From assembly GCA_002254845.1 (NCBI GenBank), contig NKPT01000011.1, positions 16,103 through 80,102 of the forward strand: a stretch of 64,000 nucleotides of DNA, given 5' to 3'. How positions within the stretch are numbered: position 1 is the first letter of the stretch; each line of letters begins with the position of its first letter. The notes below the pieces were generated by a model. That model was not told where the DNA came from and did no database searches. It saw only the letters and a program-made list of their open reading frames with translations. This document shows positions 54,502 to 63,486 of this stretch, in pieces. Origin of the DNA: Chloracidobacterium sp. CP2_5A. GTDB lineage: Bacteria > Acidobacteriota > Blastocatellia > Chloracidobacteriales > Chloracidobacteriaceae. The position numbers and the translations under genes are program-made.

Positions 54502-54885
54502 TCATGGTTGAGCCGTCCTGGTTTCCGGCGCTTGGGGAGCGCGAGCGCTGAGCATCGCTGGAATCGACTGGAAAGCGCGCGAGCCCCTGACCGGATCGAG
54601 TCGTTTGGGCGCGTTGCGCGTCAAAAGGTAAAATAGCGGGCCAAACGAGCCAAAGGCCAGGGTTATCGCAATCCATGGCCATGGGTTGCGGCCCAGCCGC
54701 CTTGCGTCATGCCATATCCAAATCATCGCCATCGTCAGCGCAATCACGAGATCAGCAAAGACTTGCGCCGCCCCAAATGACTTGAAGCGCGGCTCTAGAA
54801 TGCCCCAGTAGCCGTGAAACCAAAGAGCGAGTCCCGTCAAAACGCTGAACGGAATCAGCGCTAAGGCAACCACAACGCGCTGCAT
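54502..54885 (-). CDS. Small membrane protein, DUF2834-like
   Basis: This 127-residue protein has three hydrophobic segments (VVVALALIPFSVLTGLALWF, ADLVIALTMAMIWIWHDAR, WPWIAITLAFGSFGPLFYLL). The RRLG and FGPLFYLL elements fit DUF2834 proteins, a family with no proven role. The C-terminal tail is polar. It is divergent from an XRE-family regulator gene 129 bp away, which may control it. Confidence 0.75.
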   Translation of the reverse strand: MQRVVVALALIPFSVLTGLALWFHGYWGILEPRFKSFGAAQVFADLVIALTMAMIWIWHDARRLGRNPWPWIAITLAFGSFGPLFYLLTRNAPKRLDPVRGSRAFQSIPAMLSARAPQAPETRTAQP

Positions 54886-55014
54886 GCCTTAACCTCCGAA
54901 AGAGCTAAGATGGCGCGCAGTATCCGCGGGCGGGCGTCGCGCGGGCAACTACCTGGCAGGTTATTGCAATGAAACCGACGCGGGCTTGAATCAGGCTTGA
55001 CTTGAATTGAGAGC

Positions 55015-55836
55015 ATGCAAACCATCGCTTCGCCGCTCCCCAGGTCGCTCCAGCAGTTGCGCCGAGCGCGCCGCATCAGCCAGATGGAGCTTTCCTTCCG
55101 GCTTGGGGTGTCGCAGCGTCACATTAGCTTTGTTGAAAGCGGGCGCTCCAAACCCAGCCGCGAGCTTCTCCTGGACTGGCTTCAGACGCTGGACGCGCCC
55201 CTTGGGCTGCGCAACGAGCTTTTGTTGCAAGCCGGCTATGCGCCAGCCTACGCCGCGACGCCGCTCACTGCCCCGGCTCTAGCGCGAGCGACCCAGGCTC
55301 TCGCCCAGCTTCTTCAGGCGCATGACCCCATGCCAGCGATGGTTCTTGACGCGCAGTGGAACTTGATCGGACTCAACCGCGGCGCAGCTTGGCTGGCCGC
55401 CACCCTCTTGCCTTGGGCGCCTCAGCTCGCCGACGGCATGCCGATCAGTCAGCCAGTTAATATGCTGGACCTATTCATTCACCCGGAAGGCTTGGTCAAC
55501 GCGGTCGCCAATGTGGACGAAATCGGGATGCAGCTTCTTGAGCAACTCCGGCAGGAAGCGTCCGCCGAGCCGGCGATACAGCCCAAGGTCGAAGCGTTAG
55601 CGGACTTGCTGCGCGCCCGGATTGGGGGCGATAGGCGGAAGGGCGGCAACCAGCTGCCATCCGCCTCGCCGGCGCTGATAACGCGCTACACAACGCGCTA
55701 TGGCCCGCTGGCGTTTTTCATGACGTTTACGACCTTCGGCCGACCGCAAGACATCACCCTGGCGTCTCTTCGCGTCGAGCATTTGTTCGCGGCCGACGAA
55801 GCGACGCGCGCTACCCTTGCCCGTCATGTCCCATAA
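55015..55836 (+). CDS. XRE-family regulator with MmyB-like ligand-binding domain
   Basis: This 273-residue regulator has an N-terminal helix-turn-helix ([20 protein letters not shown], then [19 protein letters not shown]). The C-terminal domain (about residues 95-270) is of the MmyB-like type, which is thought to bind a fatty acid or other small ligand ([25 protein letters not shown]). It faces the DUF2834-like gene divergently, suggesting local control of that gene. selB begins 42 bp downstream on the same strand but is probably unrelated in function. Confidence 0.88.
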   Translation: MQTIASPLPRSLQQLRRARRISQMELSFRLGVSQRHISFVESGRSKPSRELLLDWLQTLDAPLGLRNELLLQAGYAPAYAATPLTAPALARATQALAQLLQAHDPMPAMVLDAQWNLIGLNRGAAWLAATLLPWAPQLADGMPISQPVNMLDLFIHPEGLVNAVANVDEIGMQLLEQLRQEASAEPAIQPKVEALADLLRARIGGDRRKGGNQLPSASPALITRYTTRYGPLAFFMTFTTFGRPQDITLASLRVEHLFAADEATRATLARHVP

Positions 55837-55878
55837 GACCCCATCAGCCGCCATCCGCGCTTCCGCGAACGCCGCTCC

Positions 55879-57765
55879 ATGCCAAGCCTGATCGTCGGCA
55901 CGGCCGGCCACATTGACCACGGCAAGACCGCGCTGGTCCGCGCGCTGACCGGCCGCGATCCCGACCGGCTTCCCGAAGAAAAGCGCCGCGGCATGACAAT
56001 TGACCTGGGGTTTGCCGAGCTGACGCGCCACGGGCGGCGCTTCGCCTTTGTGGATGTTCCCGGCCATGAACGCTTCATCAAAAACATGCTCGCCGGAGCG
56101 CATGGGCTTGATCTTGTGTTGTTGGTCGTTGCGGCGGATGAGGGCGTCATGCCGCAAACCGTTGAGCACTTGGCAATCTGTCGGTTGCTTGGTCTTGCTC
56201 GCGGCGTCATCGCGTTGACCAAGCGCGATCTCGTCACGGACGAGTGGCTGGCGCTGGCTCGAGCGGATGTCGCGGCGCTGGTCGCCGACACGTTTCTGGC
56301 CGACAAGCCGGTTGTCGCGGTCAGCGCCAAAACCGGCGACGGACTGGACAGCTTGCTGGATGCGCTCGAAGCCGAAGCCGCCCTGGTCGGCGTCCGCGAC
56401 GCGACGCGCCCGCCGCGGCTCGCGATTGACCGCGTCTTCGTCAAGCGCGGCTTTGGCGCGGTTGTCACAGGAACGCTCCTGGCTGGAATGTTTCGCGTCG
56501 GCGATGAAGTCGGCATCGAGCCAGGCGGCCTGACGGCGCGCATTCGCGGGATTGAAGTTCATGGCGAAGCGCGGGAAGTTGCCCGGGCCGGCGAGCGGAC
56601 GGCGCTCAATTTGGCGGGGCTGGAGGCGACCGACCTGCGGCGCGGCCAGGTCGTCGCCCCGCCGCGGCGCTTTCAGGCGACTTCCCTGCTGGACGTCTGG
56701 CTAGAGCTCCTTTCAGACGCGCCCCAGGCGCTGCCAGACGAGGCGCGGGTTCGCCTTCACCACGGGACAAGCGAAGTCATGGCGCGGGTGACGCTGCTGG
56801 ACGGCGCTTGCGAGCTGCCGCCCGGCGGCGCAGGCTACGCCCAACTCCGCCTTGAAGCGCCGCTGCTAGCGCTGCCCGACGATCGCTTCATCATCCGGCG
56901 CTTTTCGCCGGCCGCGACGATTGGCGGCGGACGCATCCTCGACGCCCGGCCGCCGCGTCGTCGCGGTCGCCTGCGCGCGGCGGCCGGCTTCCTTGAAAAG
57001 GCGGACGCCGGAGGCGACCCGCGGCGCTTGGCTTTTGTCCGGCGGGCCGGCCCGGCGGGTCTGACGCTGGGCGAGCTGGCCCAGTTGACTGGCGACAGCG
57101 ATGCCGAAGCGGAAGCCTTTGCGCGGCGGACGGCAGATTGCGCGTACCTGGAGGCGAGCCGGCGCCTGGTCGCCCAGGCATCGCTCGACGAGCTGGCTCA
57201 AGCCATTCTCGCCGCGCTAACGGCAGCGCACCGGGAGCGTCCGCTTCAGCTTGAACTCCCGCGCGAAGACATCCGCAACCGCGCCGCCCGCCAGGTGCCG
57301 CCCGAAGCTTTTCAATGCGCGGTCACGAGGCTCGTCGAGCAAAAGCGCATCGTGGCGGACGCCCGCGCGATGCGGCTGGCGACGCATCAGGCTCGGCTTT
57401 CCGAAGCGGAGGCCGAGTTGAAAAACCGCGTCGAGCGCGTTTGCCGCGAAGCGGGATGGCGGCCGCCGACCCTTGCGGAGCTTGTCCGCGCCGCCGGCCT
57501 TGCGCCGGACCAAGCGCGAATGAGCGTCGAGGCGCTTGTGGCGGAGCGACGCATCCTGCGAGTGGCTGACTTTCTGCTCCACGCCGAAGCCGCCGCCGAA
57601 GTGGTCGCCCGCGCGCGACAGGCGAAACTGTCCGGCGAACGGCTTGACGTCGGCGATTTCAAGGCGATGTTTAATCTGCCGCGAAAGTACGCCATCCCAT
57701 TGTTGGAGTGGCTTGATCAAACCGGCGTTACGCGGCGCTACGGCGACAAGCGCATCCTGGCTTAA
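55879..57765 (+). CDS. selB: Selenocysteine-specific translation elongation factor SelB
   Basis: This 628-residue GTPase delivers selenocysteinyl-tRNA to UGA codons marked by a SECIS hairpin. G1 is [18 protein letters not shown]3 [13 protein letters not shown] and G4 TKRD; EF-Tu-like domains 2-3 follow, including [15 protein letters not shown]. The C-terminal winged-helix repeats (about residues 380-628) that bind SECIS RNA are intact, ending [20 protein letters not shown]. The length is normal. Its presence implies that the genome encodes selenoproteins, but no selA, selD, selC tRNA or selenoprotein gene was seen in the window. Confidence 0.94.
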   Translation: MPSLIVGTAGHIDHGKTALVRALTGRDPDRLPEEKRRGMTIDLGFAELTRHGRRFAFVDVPGHERFIKNMLAGAHGLDLVLLVVAADEGVMPQTVEHLAICRLLGLARGVIALTKRDLVTDEWLALARADVAALVADTFLADKPVVAVSAKTGDGLDSLLDALEAEAALVGVRDATRPPRLAIDRVFVKRGFGAVVTGTLLAGMFRVGDEVGIEPGGLTARIRGIEVHGEAREVARAGERTALNLAGLEATDLRRGQVVAPPRRFQATSLLDVWLELLSDAPQALPDEARVRLHHGTSEVMARVTLLDGACELPPGGAGYAQLRLEAPLLALPDDRFIIRRFSPAATIGGGRILDARPPRRRGRLRAAAGFLEKADAGGDPRRLAFVRRAGPAGLTLGELAQLTGDSDAEAEAFARRTADCAYLEASRRLVAQASLDELAQAILAALTAAHRERPLQLELPREDIRNRAARQVPPEAFQCAVTRLVEQKRIVADARAMRLATHQARLSEAEAELKNRVERVCREAGWRPPTLAELVRAAGLAPDQARMSVEALVAERRILRVADFLLHAEAAAEVVARARQAKLSGERLDVGDFKAMFNLPRKYAIPLLEWLDQTGVTRRYGDKRILA

Positions 57766-57855
57766 CGATCAGGGGGCGGCGTCCGGCGACGGCGGACTGG
57801 AAGACGCGCCGGCGAAAGCGCCGTCAGCCGCGGCGTAGCGACATTTCGGCGCAGG

Positions 57856-59361
57856 CTAGGCGCTCGATAAGACGCTTTGCTCGGCGCGCTCGATGGCCGC
57901 GGCAATGCGTTGCGCCGTCTTAGCGCCGGCGACGAGCGCCGCGCCAATATCAGTATCTCCGGTCAGGCTGGCGAAAGCGTGGAAGCGCGCCACTTGATTC
58001 GTCACCTCGACCACTTGGCGCGGCTCGCAAACCAGAGCCTCCCCCTGTAGCGATACCTGTGGCGACAAAAGGCAAAACTGGCATCCAAAATGATGCCGGC
58101 GAACCGGCTCGGCCTCGGTAGTCAGCCGCAGGGCGGGGCGCTTCGGGAGTCCGGTCCAGACGGCGCTCGGCAGGCGGGCGGCCACGACATCGAGGTAATC
58201 GCGTCCGGGAGCGAGCTGAGCCTGGAGCGTTGAAATCAAGCGCGCGCGCGCAGGGGTTTGCTCCACTTGGGCGAGGGCTTCAAGGTCGAGCGAGCCGTAG
58301 GCGGCGATTTGTCCGAGGTCATTGCGGGCGGCGTCAACAAAAAGCAGGTGCTGGCTGTGCGCCAGCTCGTCATCCCTCAGCTCGGCCACCGTCAAAGAGG
58401 CTTCGGCCTCAGTGGCGCCGATGGGGCGCTCATGCGTCGCCACGTAGGCCCGAAGGACAGGCCCGATGGCGCGCGCCAAGCTGTCGGAAGCGCCGCCAAG
58501 GATCGTGGTCCCGCCGGAGCTGAAGAAAAATGTGGCCGAGGGCTCAGGATCAGTTCGCAACAGGCGATAAATCGCAAAGGCGCGCGCGCTGGTCGGGCGC
58601 TCCAAACGCTGCGCAAGCGTCAGGCAGTGCGCTTCGCCTGCCAGGATTCGCTGCTCGGCTTTCTCAGCGGCGAGGCGAAATTGTTCCGGCGTCAGCGGCG
58701 TAACGATCGCGCGCCCGCTGGGGGCGGCGACCGAGGGCGGCTCGGGAAATGGCCCGTCAAGCCGCTGCGCGATGGCTTGAATGACGGCGCGGGCTTTAGC
58801 GTATTCCGCTTCGAGCCGCTCGGAGCGCCCATCAGTCGAGACATTGATCACGATGTGTAACTGCTGGCGGGCGTGATCGAAAACCATCACGGTTCCGAAC
58901 GAGGCAAGCGCGCCTTCCACGGTTGGGGCGACGCGCGGCGGCAGGCCCTGAAGCTGGTAGGCCGCCTCGTGCGCCAGATAGCCAAAAGCGCCGCTGGCCA
59001 GCGGCGGAATGGCCTCCAAGCGCGCTGGAATGTCGGCGCGCAGCCGCCGCCGGGCGGCTTGGAGAAGCGTTTCCTGGCGCTCAAGCGTGGCATGCGGCGA
59101 GCGCAGCTCAACTTTGCCATCCCGGCCGATGATGACCCAGCGCGGCGCGAGGCCAATAAACGTGTAGGGCAGGAGCCGCCGATCCAGCCGATGATTTTCA
59201 AACATGCAAACATCGCTGGCTTGTCCCGCGACTTTGAGAAAAGCGCCGACTGGCGTATGGATGTCGGAGGGGAGCGTCACCGCGACCGGCACGACCGTCG
59301 CTTCCTGAGCCAGGCCCAAAAAGTCATCGTAGGTCGCCGGGTTGAACTGAAGCGAGTTCAT
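57856..59361 (-). CDS. TrpE-like chorismate-binding-fold protein lacking key catalytic motifs
   Basis: This 501-residue protein follows anthranilate synthase component I in layout: LLPYTFIGLAPRW, ASGAFGYLAHEA, LTLAQRLERPTSARAFAIYR and FVDAARNDLGQIAAYGSL (about residues 341-358). Yet the catalytic places differ. GASPES is GASDSL (290-295). The region equivalent to PIAGTRPRG is RPIGATEAE. The conserved His before the second half is absent (ARARLIS, 371-377). GTLSGAPK is AVWTGLPK. The C-terminal Mg-binding Glu segment is unlike the family. It is 9 bp after hisIE. It may be an inactive regulator, or bind another ligand. Confidence 0.75.
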   Translation of the reverse strand: MNSLQFNPATYDDFLGLAQEATVVPVAVTLPSDIHTPVGAFLKVAGQASDVCMFENHRLDRRLLPYTFIGLAPRWVIIGRDGKVELRSPHATLERQETLLQAARRRLRADIPARLEAIPPLASGAFGYLAHEAAYQLQGLPPRVAPTVEGALASFGTVMVFDHARQQLHIVINVSTDGRSERLEAEYAKARAVIQAIAQRLDGPFPEPPSVAAPSGRAIVTPLTPEQFRLAAEKAEQRILAGEAHCLTLAQRLERPTSARAFAIYRLLRTDPEPSATFFFSSGGTTILGGASDSLARAIGPVLRAYVATHERPIGATEAEASLTVAELRDDELAHSQHLLFVDAARNDLGQIAAYGSLDLEALAQVEQTPARARLISTLQAQLAPGRDYLDVVAARLPSAVWTGLPKRPALRLTTEAEPVRRHHFGCQFCLLSPQVSLQGEALVCEPRQVVEVTNQVARFHAFASLTGDTDIGAALVAGAKTAQRIAAAIERAEQSVLSSA

Positions 59362-59370
59362 GTCAGGCGC

Positions 59371-60102
59371 TCACTCTGGAAGCGGACGGCGCTTGCCGGC
59401 GCGGCTGCGGAGGACCTCCGCCACATCGTGGGGCGTCAGGTCGCGCGCCGCCATTAGCACCAGCAAATGATAGAGCAAATCCGCCATTTCGGCCGCCAGT
59501 TCAAGCCGCTGGTCATTTTTGGCGGCGATGATGGTTTCCGAGGCTTCCTCGCCCACCTTCTTGAGGATTTTGTCAAGTCCGGCGGTGAACAGATAGGTCG
59601 TGTAAGCGCCTTCCGGACGCTTGGCCTTGCGGTCGCGGATGAGTTCGTACAGCTCGTCAAGCAGGATGCCAAGCTCGAGCGCGCTGTGTGGCACCAGCTT
59701 GACTTCTGGCGGCGCGATGGGCGGCGCGGCGGCGATCGATGGGCTGTTAGCGGGCGCTGGCGGCGGCGGCGCTGGCTTTTCAGACGGCGGGAAGACTTGG
59801 TTGAAAAAGCAACTGGTCGCGCCTGTATGGCAGGCCGGGCCCCGCGGCTCGACTCTGACGACCAGGGCGTCCTCATCGCAATCGAGGCGGATCTCGACGA
59901 CGCGCTGCGTATGACCGGAAGTCGCCCCCTTATGCCACAGAGACTGCCGCGACCGGCTCCAGAGCCAGACCTCGCCCGTCTCGCAGGTGAGTTGGTAGCT
60001 GGCGGCGTTCATGTAGGCAACCGTGAGGACTTCGTTGGTAGCGGCGTCCTGGATGACGACCGGCGCGATTCCGGTCGAGTCAAAGCGAATCGACTTCGTC
60101 AT
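59371..60102 (-). CDS. hisIE: Bifunctional phosphoribosyl-AMP cyclohydrolase / phosphoribosyl-ATP pyrophosphohydrolase
   Basis: From ATG 60102 this is a 243-residue fusion for steps 2 and 3 of histidine synthesis. The HisI part (about 1-115) has [20 protein letters not shown] and the zinc/metal segment [21 protein letters not shown] Pro/Ala-rich linker of about 35 residues leads to the HisE part (about 150-243) with [14 protein letters not shown] and [13 protein letters not shown]. The linker is unusually long. The track start at 60213 was rejected because it adds a non-homologous leader. No other his genes are nearby; the TrpE-like gene follows at 9 bp. Confidence 0.93.
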   Translation of the reverse strand: MTKSIRFDSTGIAPVVIQDAATNEVLTVAYMNAASYQLTCETGEVWLWSRSRQSLWHKGATSGHTQRVVEIRLDCDEDALVVRVEPRGPACHTGATSCFFNQVFPPSEKPAPPPPAPANSPSIAAAPPIAPPEVKLVPHSALELGILLDELYELIRDRKAKRPEGAYTTYLFTAGLDKILKKVGEEASETIIAAKNDQRLELAAEMADLLYHLLVLMAARDLTPHDVAEVLRSRAGKRRPLPE

Positions 60103-60127
60103 GGCTTTTGGCAAACAGACCACGGGG

Positions 60128-60155
60128 GTTTTAGCACAGCGCGTTCGTTTTCCAA
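60128..60155 (-). promoter_or_regulatory. Candidate hisIE promoter
   Basis: On the minus strand TTGGAA and TAAAAC are separated by 16 bp, about 26 bp before the hisIE ATG. Each box matches four of six consensus bases. If used, the leader would be very short. Confidence 0.35.
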
Positions 60156-60279
60156 CAGAGACAAGCGTGTCGCCGCGCCGCCCGAGCGCGCGCGCCGCCA
60201 AGTCGCCAGCCAAGAGGATTCAGCGACTTGGCGGCAGACGCTAAGCCATCTCTTTCAAAGCGCGCCAAACAAAAAGCGC

Positions 60280-60328
60280 TTGACGGCAAAGCGCATTAGA
60301 AATAAACATATAAGCAAGCGCTTATATG
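60280..60328 (+). promoter_or_regulatory. arsR-type promoter and perfect operator-like palindrome
   Basis: A TTGACG box at 60280-60285 lies 17 bp before a weak TAAACA (60303-60308). Overlapping its end is a perfect inverted repeat, CATATAAGC-AAGC-GCTTATATG (60307-60328), 13 bp before the regulator's ATG. AT-rich, ATATxAxx-type dyads next to the start are typical SmtB/CzrA/ArsR operators. The same stretch is far more AT-rich than its surroundings. Confidence 0.65.
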
Positions 60329-60341
60329 AAAGCGATGACCA

Positions 60342-60674
60342 ATGGCTTCCGCCTGCGTAACCGAACATCAAAGCTCTGAGCGCGAGCCGCTCGACGCCCA
60401 ACTCGCCTGGCGAGCGGCGGACGTGTTTAAGGCTTTCGCCGACCCGACGCGCGTGAAAATCATCGCCCTGCTTGACGCGGGCGAGCTGTGCGTCGGCGAG
60501 CTGTGCCTGACACTGGGCATGTCGCAGCCGGCGGTTTCCAGTCAGCTTCGCTTACTGCGCGCGCTCGGTATCGTCACGGTCCGCCGCGAGGGCAAGCATG
60601 CCTACTACGCGCTGGCGGATGAACACGTCCGTAACCTCTTTCACCAGGGCCTCGCTCATGCGCGACATGCATAG
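60342..60674 (+). CDS. ArsR/SmtB-family metal sensor with CzrA-type alpha-5 site
   Basis: This 110-residue winged-helix repressor has the family core FKAFADPTRVKIIALL, the recognition helix MSQPAVSSQLRLLRALGIV and the wing VRREGKHAYYAL. The last helix carries Asp93-x-His95 and His106-x2-His109. The spacing (+2, +13, +16) is exactly that of the CzrA/SmtB alpha-5 site, which binds zinc or cobalt across the dimer and releases DNA. The alpha-3N Cys pair of CadC/SmtB is missing. The palindrome just upstream is its likely operator. It is followed 51 bp later by a histidine-rich gene. Confidence 0.9.
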   Translation: MASACVTEHQSSEREPLDAQLAWRAADVFKAFADPTRVKIIALLDAGELCVGELCLTLGMSQPAVSSQLRLLRALGIVTVRREGKHAYYALADEHVRNLFHQGLAHARHA

Positions 60675-60688
60675 GCGCGCATAAGCGC
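60669..60688. repeat. 10-bp tandem duplication containing the arsR-type stop codon
   Basis: GCATAGGCGC is followed directly by GCATAAGCGC, with nine of ten bases identical. The first copy holds the TAG stop (60672-60674) and the second holds TAA in the same relative place. Confidence 0.75.
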
Positions 60689-60725
60689 GGCGACCCGACT
60701 TCGCTCGAAAGGAAGCGTCATCATC

Positions 60726-61061
60726 ATGCCTCATTGCTCCACTCACGCCGACCATACGCACGTTCACAGCGCCAACTGCGGCCACACCCGCATTCAGCAC
60801 GACGACCACGTGGATTATCTCCACGACGGGCACCTTCATTTTCAGCATGGCGACCACTATGACGAGCACGCGCTCGCCGTCAGCGCGACGAACCCCGACG
60901 GCTGCGCGCCGCTGGCGACCGCGTGCGAACACGTCCATGGGCCTGACTGCGGTCACGAAGCCGTCCCGCATGGCGACCATGTGGATTACCTCGTCAACGG
61001 CCGCCTGCACCGCGTCCACGACGGACACTGCGACGACCACGGGCCCGTGGTCGTCCTGTAG
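60726..61061 (+). CDS. Histidine-rich, probably zinc-binding protein with internal duplication
   Basis: This 111-residue protein is about one quarter histidine and has no signal or membrane helix. It consists of two copies of a 37-residue unit offset by 57 residues (12-48 and 69-105). Each begins HVH, then CGH, HxDHVDYL, GxLH and ends in HxxHxDxH. Cys18/Cys75 and the His ladder suit zinc binding or buffering. An AAAGGAAG ribosome binding site lies 10 bp before the ATG. It follows the CzrA-type sensor, so zinc-induced expression is likely. Similar His-rich proteins occur next to metal transporters elsewhere; none is seen here. It is convergent with the cpdA-like gene (10 bp gap). Confidence 0.83.
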   Translation: MPHCSTHADHTHVHSANCGHTRIQHDDHVDYLHDGHLHFQHGDHYDEHALAVSATNPDGCAPLATACEHVHGPDCGHEAVPHGDHVDYLVNGRLHRVHDGHCDDHGPVVVL

Positions 61062-61071
61062 TCTGAAACCC

Positions 61072-61917
61072 TCAGTAGCCGGTCGCCTCGGCGTCGGCGC
61101 GACCGGCGAAGCTTTCGACGCGAAACACCCGGGTTTCAAGCCGCCCGTCGGGATAGAGCCACAGTCGGCGGTAGCCCGGCGCGCGCTGGTCGATGCCGAA
61201 CTGAGCCGTTTGCGGCCTGAACTGAATGCAGGTCGAAGGCGAGGCCATCAGCCGGACGCCCCGGCGCTCGATGTCAATCTCCTGGTGAACATGCCCCCAC
61301 AACACCGCGCGGACGCTCGCCCAGCGGTCGAGCGTCTCAAAAAAGGCGTCGGCATTCGCCAGGCCGATGCTGTCCATCCACTGCGCGTTGACCGAAACCG
61401 GGTTGTGGTGGAGGCACACCAGCGCCGGGCGGTCGGCCTGCGCCGCCAGGCTCGCGTCGAGGCGGGCTAGCTCGGCGTCGGAGAGTCGCCCGCCGACTTC
61501 GCCGGGCACCGTCGAGTCGAGCAAAATGACCTGCCAGTTGCCAATGATGGCTTCGCGCTCCGGACGCAGCGGCGGCTTGACCAGCGCCGCGCGCATCACT
61601 GGCGGCGCGTCGTGATTGCCGGGCAGCCAATAGACCGGAGGCGGCGCGGCGCAGGCGGCGGCAAAGGCCGCTAAGGCTTCCGTCAAATGCGCATAAGCTT
61701 CGGCCGCGCCATCCTGCGCCAGATCGCCGGTCGCCAGCGCGGCGTCCGGCGCGGACTGCGCGGCATCCGCCAGGACGGCGGTCAGCGAGTCGTAGGTGTT
61801 CATCCCCAACAGCCGTCCATCGCGCTTGGCGAACAGGTGCGTGTCGGTGATGTGCAAGACGCTCGCCGGAGCGTCCTGGCGCGGGGAGGGCATCGAGGAG
61901 CGATTGGGCATAGGCAT
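61072..61917 (-). CDS. Metallophosphoesterase, CpdA-like cyclic nucleotide phosphodiesterase
   Basis: From ATG 61917 this is a 281-residue protein with the full class III phosphodiesterase metal-site set: ITDTHLFA, GDLAQDG, LPGNHDAPP, LHHNPV and GHVHQE. The string HHNPVSVNAQWMDSIGLANA is very like CpdA, the 3',5'-cyclic-AMP phosphodiesterase. It could lower cAMP and so affect the Crp/Fnr protein at 3.5 kb, an inference. The track start is a TTG at 61965; several Mets follow, so the exact start is uncertain. It is divergent from the 62027 gene. Confidence 0.87.
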   Translation of the reverse strand: MPMPNRSSMPSPRQDAPASVLHITDTHLFAKRDGRLLGMNTYDSLTAVLADAAQSAPDAALATGDLAQDGAAEAYAHLTEALAAFAAACAAPPPVYWLPGNHDAPPVMRAALVKPPLRPEREAIIGNWQVILLDSTVPGEVGGRLSDAELARLDASLAAQADRPALVCLHHNPVSVNAQWMDSIGLANADAFFETLDRWASVRAVLWGHVHQEIDIERRGVRLMASPSTCIQFRPQTAQFGIDQRAPGYRRLWLYPDGRLETRVFRVESFAGRADAEATGY

Positions 61918-62026
61918 CCGAAACGGGCGCGGAGGAGGCAAAGAAAAGCCTTTTCGTATTGGCAAGCGGTTGTGTTACATAACGTCCGCTGTAACGCGAC
62001 TTCTGTCTCAGCAAGGTGATTATGCC

Positions 62027-63439
62027 ATGCGCGCAGTGATTCGCCGGCCAAAGTGGCGGGCGTTTTCGGTTGCCCTGCTCGTCCTGCTGGGCGGGCTTTT
62101 CGTCGCGCAAGCGGATATGGCCGGCGAGCCGCGAGCGACGTTTGAGCAAACCTACACGCTGACAACGACAAACTCGATGCGCGCCCTGGCCGACCTGCGC
62201 CCGATGCGCGCCCTGCCTGCGGGCGACGCGCCAATCGCGATTGAAGGGCTGCCGACGCTGATGCGCGTTGGCGATACGCGTACGGTGACGTTTCGCTTCG
62301 CCGGCGACGGCGTTTCGGCCCGCTTGGCCGGGGCGCTGCTGTTTGAGTCGTTTCCAACGCGCGACGCGATTTATTACTCCGCCGGAAAAATTCTGGCTGA
62401 CCGGAGTCGGCTGTCGTCCGTGCTAGACGTGGACATGCTGCCCAGCGGCGCCGCGAATGAAGTCGCGTGGCGGGTGACGGCGCGGCGCGCGGGCGTCGCC
62501 GGCGTGCTAGCGGTGTGCGCCAGCCGCGTCCCCGATGGCCCGGTCGCCTCGCAGCTAGCGGCCATCCGGGTTATCGCCTCGGCGGAAGAAGCCAATACCC
62601 TGCGTCCGGGGGTTGTGACGGAGCCGCCGCCCGCGCATCTGCCGCTCTATGTCGGCGAGCGGGTGACGTGGACGGGTTTCGCCCGCTCGCTGGCCGGGCG
62701 ACTTCCGGTGTTCGACTTCGCCGCGCTCAGCCTCGACGCGGGCTGTTTGGAAGGCGCGTTTTCCAACAGCTCCATCGCGTTGCAGGCGGTCTCCCCCGGA
62801 CGCGCGCTCGTGATTGGCGCGCTAGGGGATGAACGCGCCTGGTCGCCCTTTGCGACGCTGGTGGAAGTTTCGGCGCGCCCCGCGGCTACCGAGCCGCGGC
62901 TGCGCGGCTTCGTCAACAACTTTGTCACGCTGAAGAACCGGCGCGTCACCGCGCTAGGCGACCAGCTTGATCGGGCGATGCGCGTCTCGCTCCTGGCCGA
63001 GGACGGCGCGTTCCTGAGCCTGCCGTTTCGGGCGTGGTCGAGTCGGCTGGGGATGTTTGAGCTTCCGCCGCGCCTTGGGCGCTACACAGTCTGGCTGACG
63101 GATGAGCAAGGGCAACAAATCACCGCCCCTCAAACAGTCATCTGTAGCAATATCCAGGTGACAAACCTGGCGCGAGTGCGCGCCTCGGCTAAGTCAAACG
63201 CGCCGACGATAGGGCTCTTCGCGCGCGGACAGGGCCTAGGCGATACGCCGACGCTGATTGTCAATGGCGTCGAGACGCAGGCCGTTATGAGGAAGTCGCT
63301 GCGCGGGCTTTTCAACCAGCGGGTCTATTTCCGCCTGCCGGCCGAGACCTTGCGCGAATCGTATGTCAGCGTGCAGGTCATGAACCCGGACGGCTACGTT
63401 TCAGACACCTACTTGCTTGACTTGCGCGCTGGACAGTAG
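62027..63439 (+). CDS. Secreted multi-domain protein of unknown function, TIG-like C-terminus
   Basis: From ATG 62027 this is a 470-residue protein with a signal peptide (AFSVALLVLLGGLFVAQADM). It is all-beta in character, with a run of immunoglobulin-like segments. The last 75 residues (GLFARGQGLGDTPTLIVNGV, then VSVQVMNPDGYVSDTYLL) look like an IPT/TIG-fold domain as found in surface adhesins or polysaccharide binders. No catalytic motif is evident. The track start at 61796 would overlap the divergent cpdA-like gene; ATG 62027 has AAGG upstream. Probably a surface or periplasmic protein. Confidence 0.68.
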   Translation: MRAVIRRPKWRAFSVALLVLLGGLFVAQADMAGEPRATFEQTYTLTTTNSMRALADLRPMRALPAGDAPIAIEGLPTLMRVGDTRTVTFRFAGDGVSARLAGALLFESFPTRDAIYYSAGKILADRSRLSSVLDVDMLPSGAANEVAWRVTARRAGVAGVLAVCASRVPDGPVASQLAAIRVIASAEEANTLRPGVVTEPPPAHLPLYVGERVTWTGFARSLAGRLPVFDFAALSLDAGCLEGAFSNSSIALQAVSPGRALVIGALGDERAWSPFATLVEVSARPAATEPRLRGFVNNFVTLKNRRVTALGDQLDRAMRVSLLAEDGAFLSLPFRAWSSRLGMFELPPRLGRYTVWLTDEQGQQITAPQTVICSNIQVTNLARVRASAKSNAPTIGLFARGQGLGDTPTLIVNGVETQAVMRKSLRGLFNQRVYFRLPAETLRESYVSVQVMNPDGYVSDTYLLDLRAGQ

Positions 63440-63451
63440 CAGCCGCTTGCC

Positions 63452-63486
63452 GCGCCCGTAGCGAGCGCGGCGCCCGCTACGGGCGC
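63452..63486. terminator. Hairpin between convergent genes, includes the dtd stop codon
   Basis: GCGCCCGTAGCG (63452-63463) pairs perfectly with CGCTACGGGCGC (63475-63486) around an 11-base loop. The right arm contains the dtd stop codon (63477-63479). It could terminate both the 62027 gene and dtd; no T-run flanks it. Confidence 0.6.

Noticed and set aside
55597-56562. 321-aa ORF on the minus strand
   Set aside because: Covers the 3' end of the XRE regulator and the GTPase domain of selB in antisense; no protein features.
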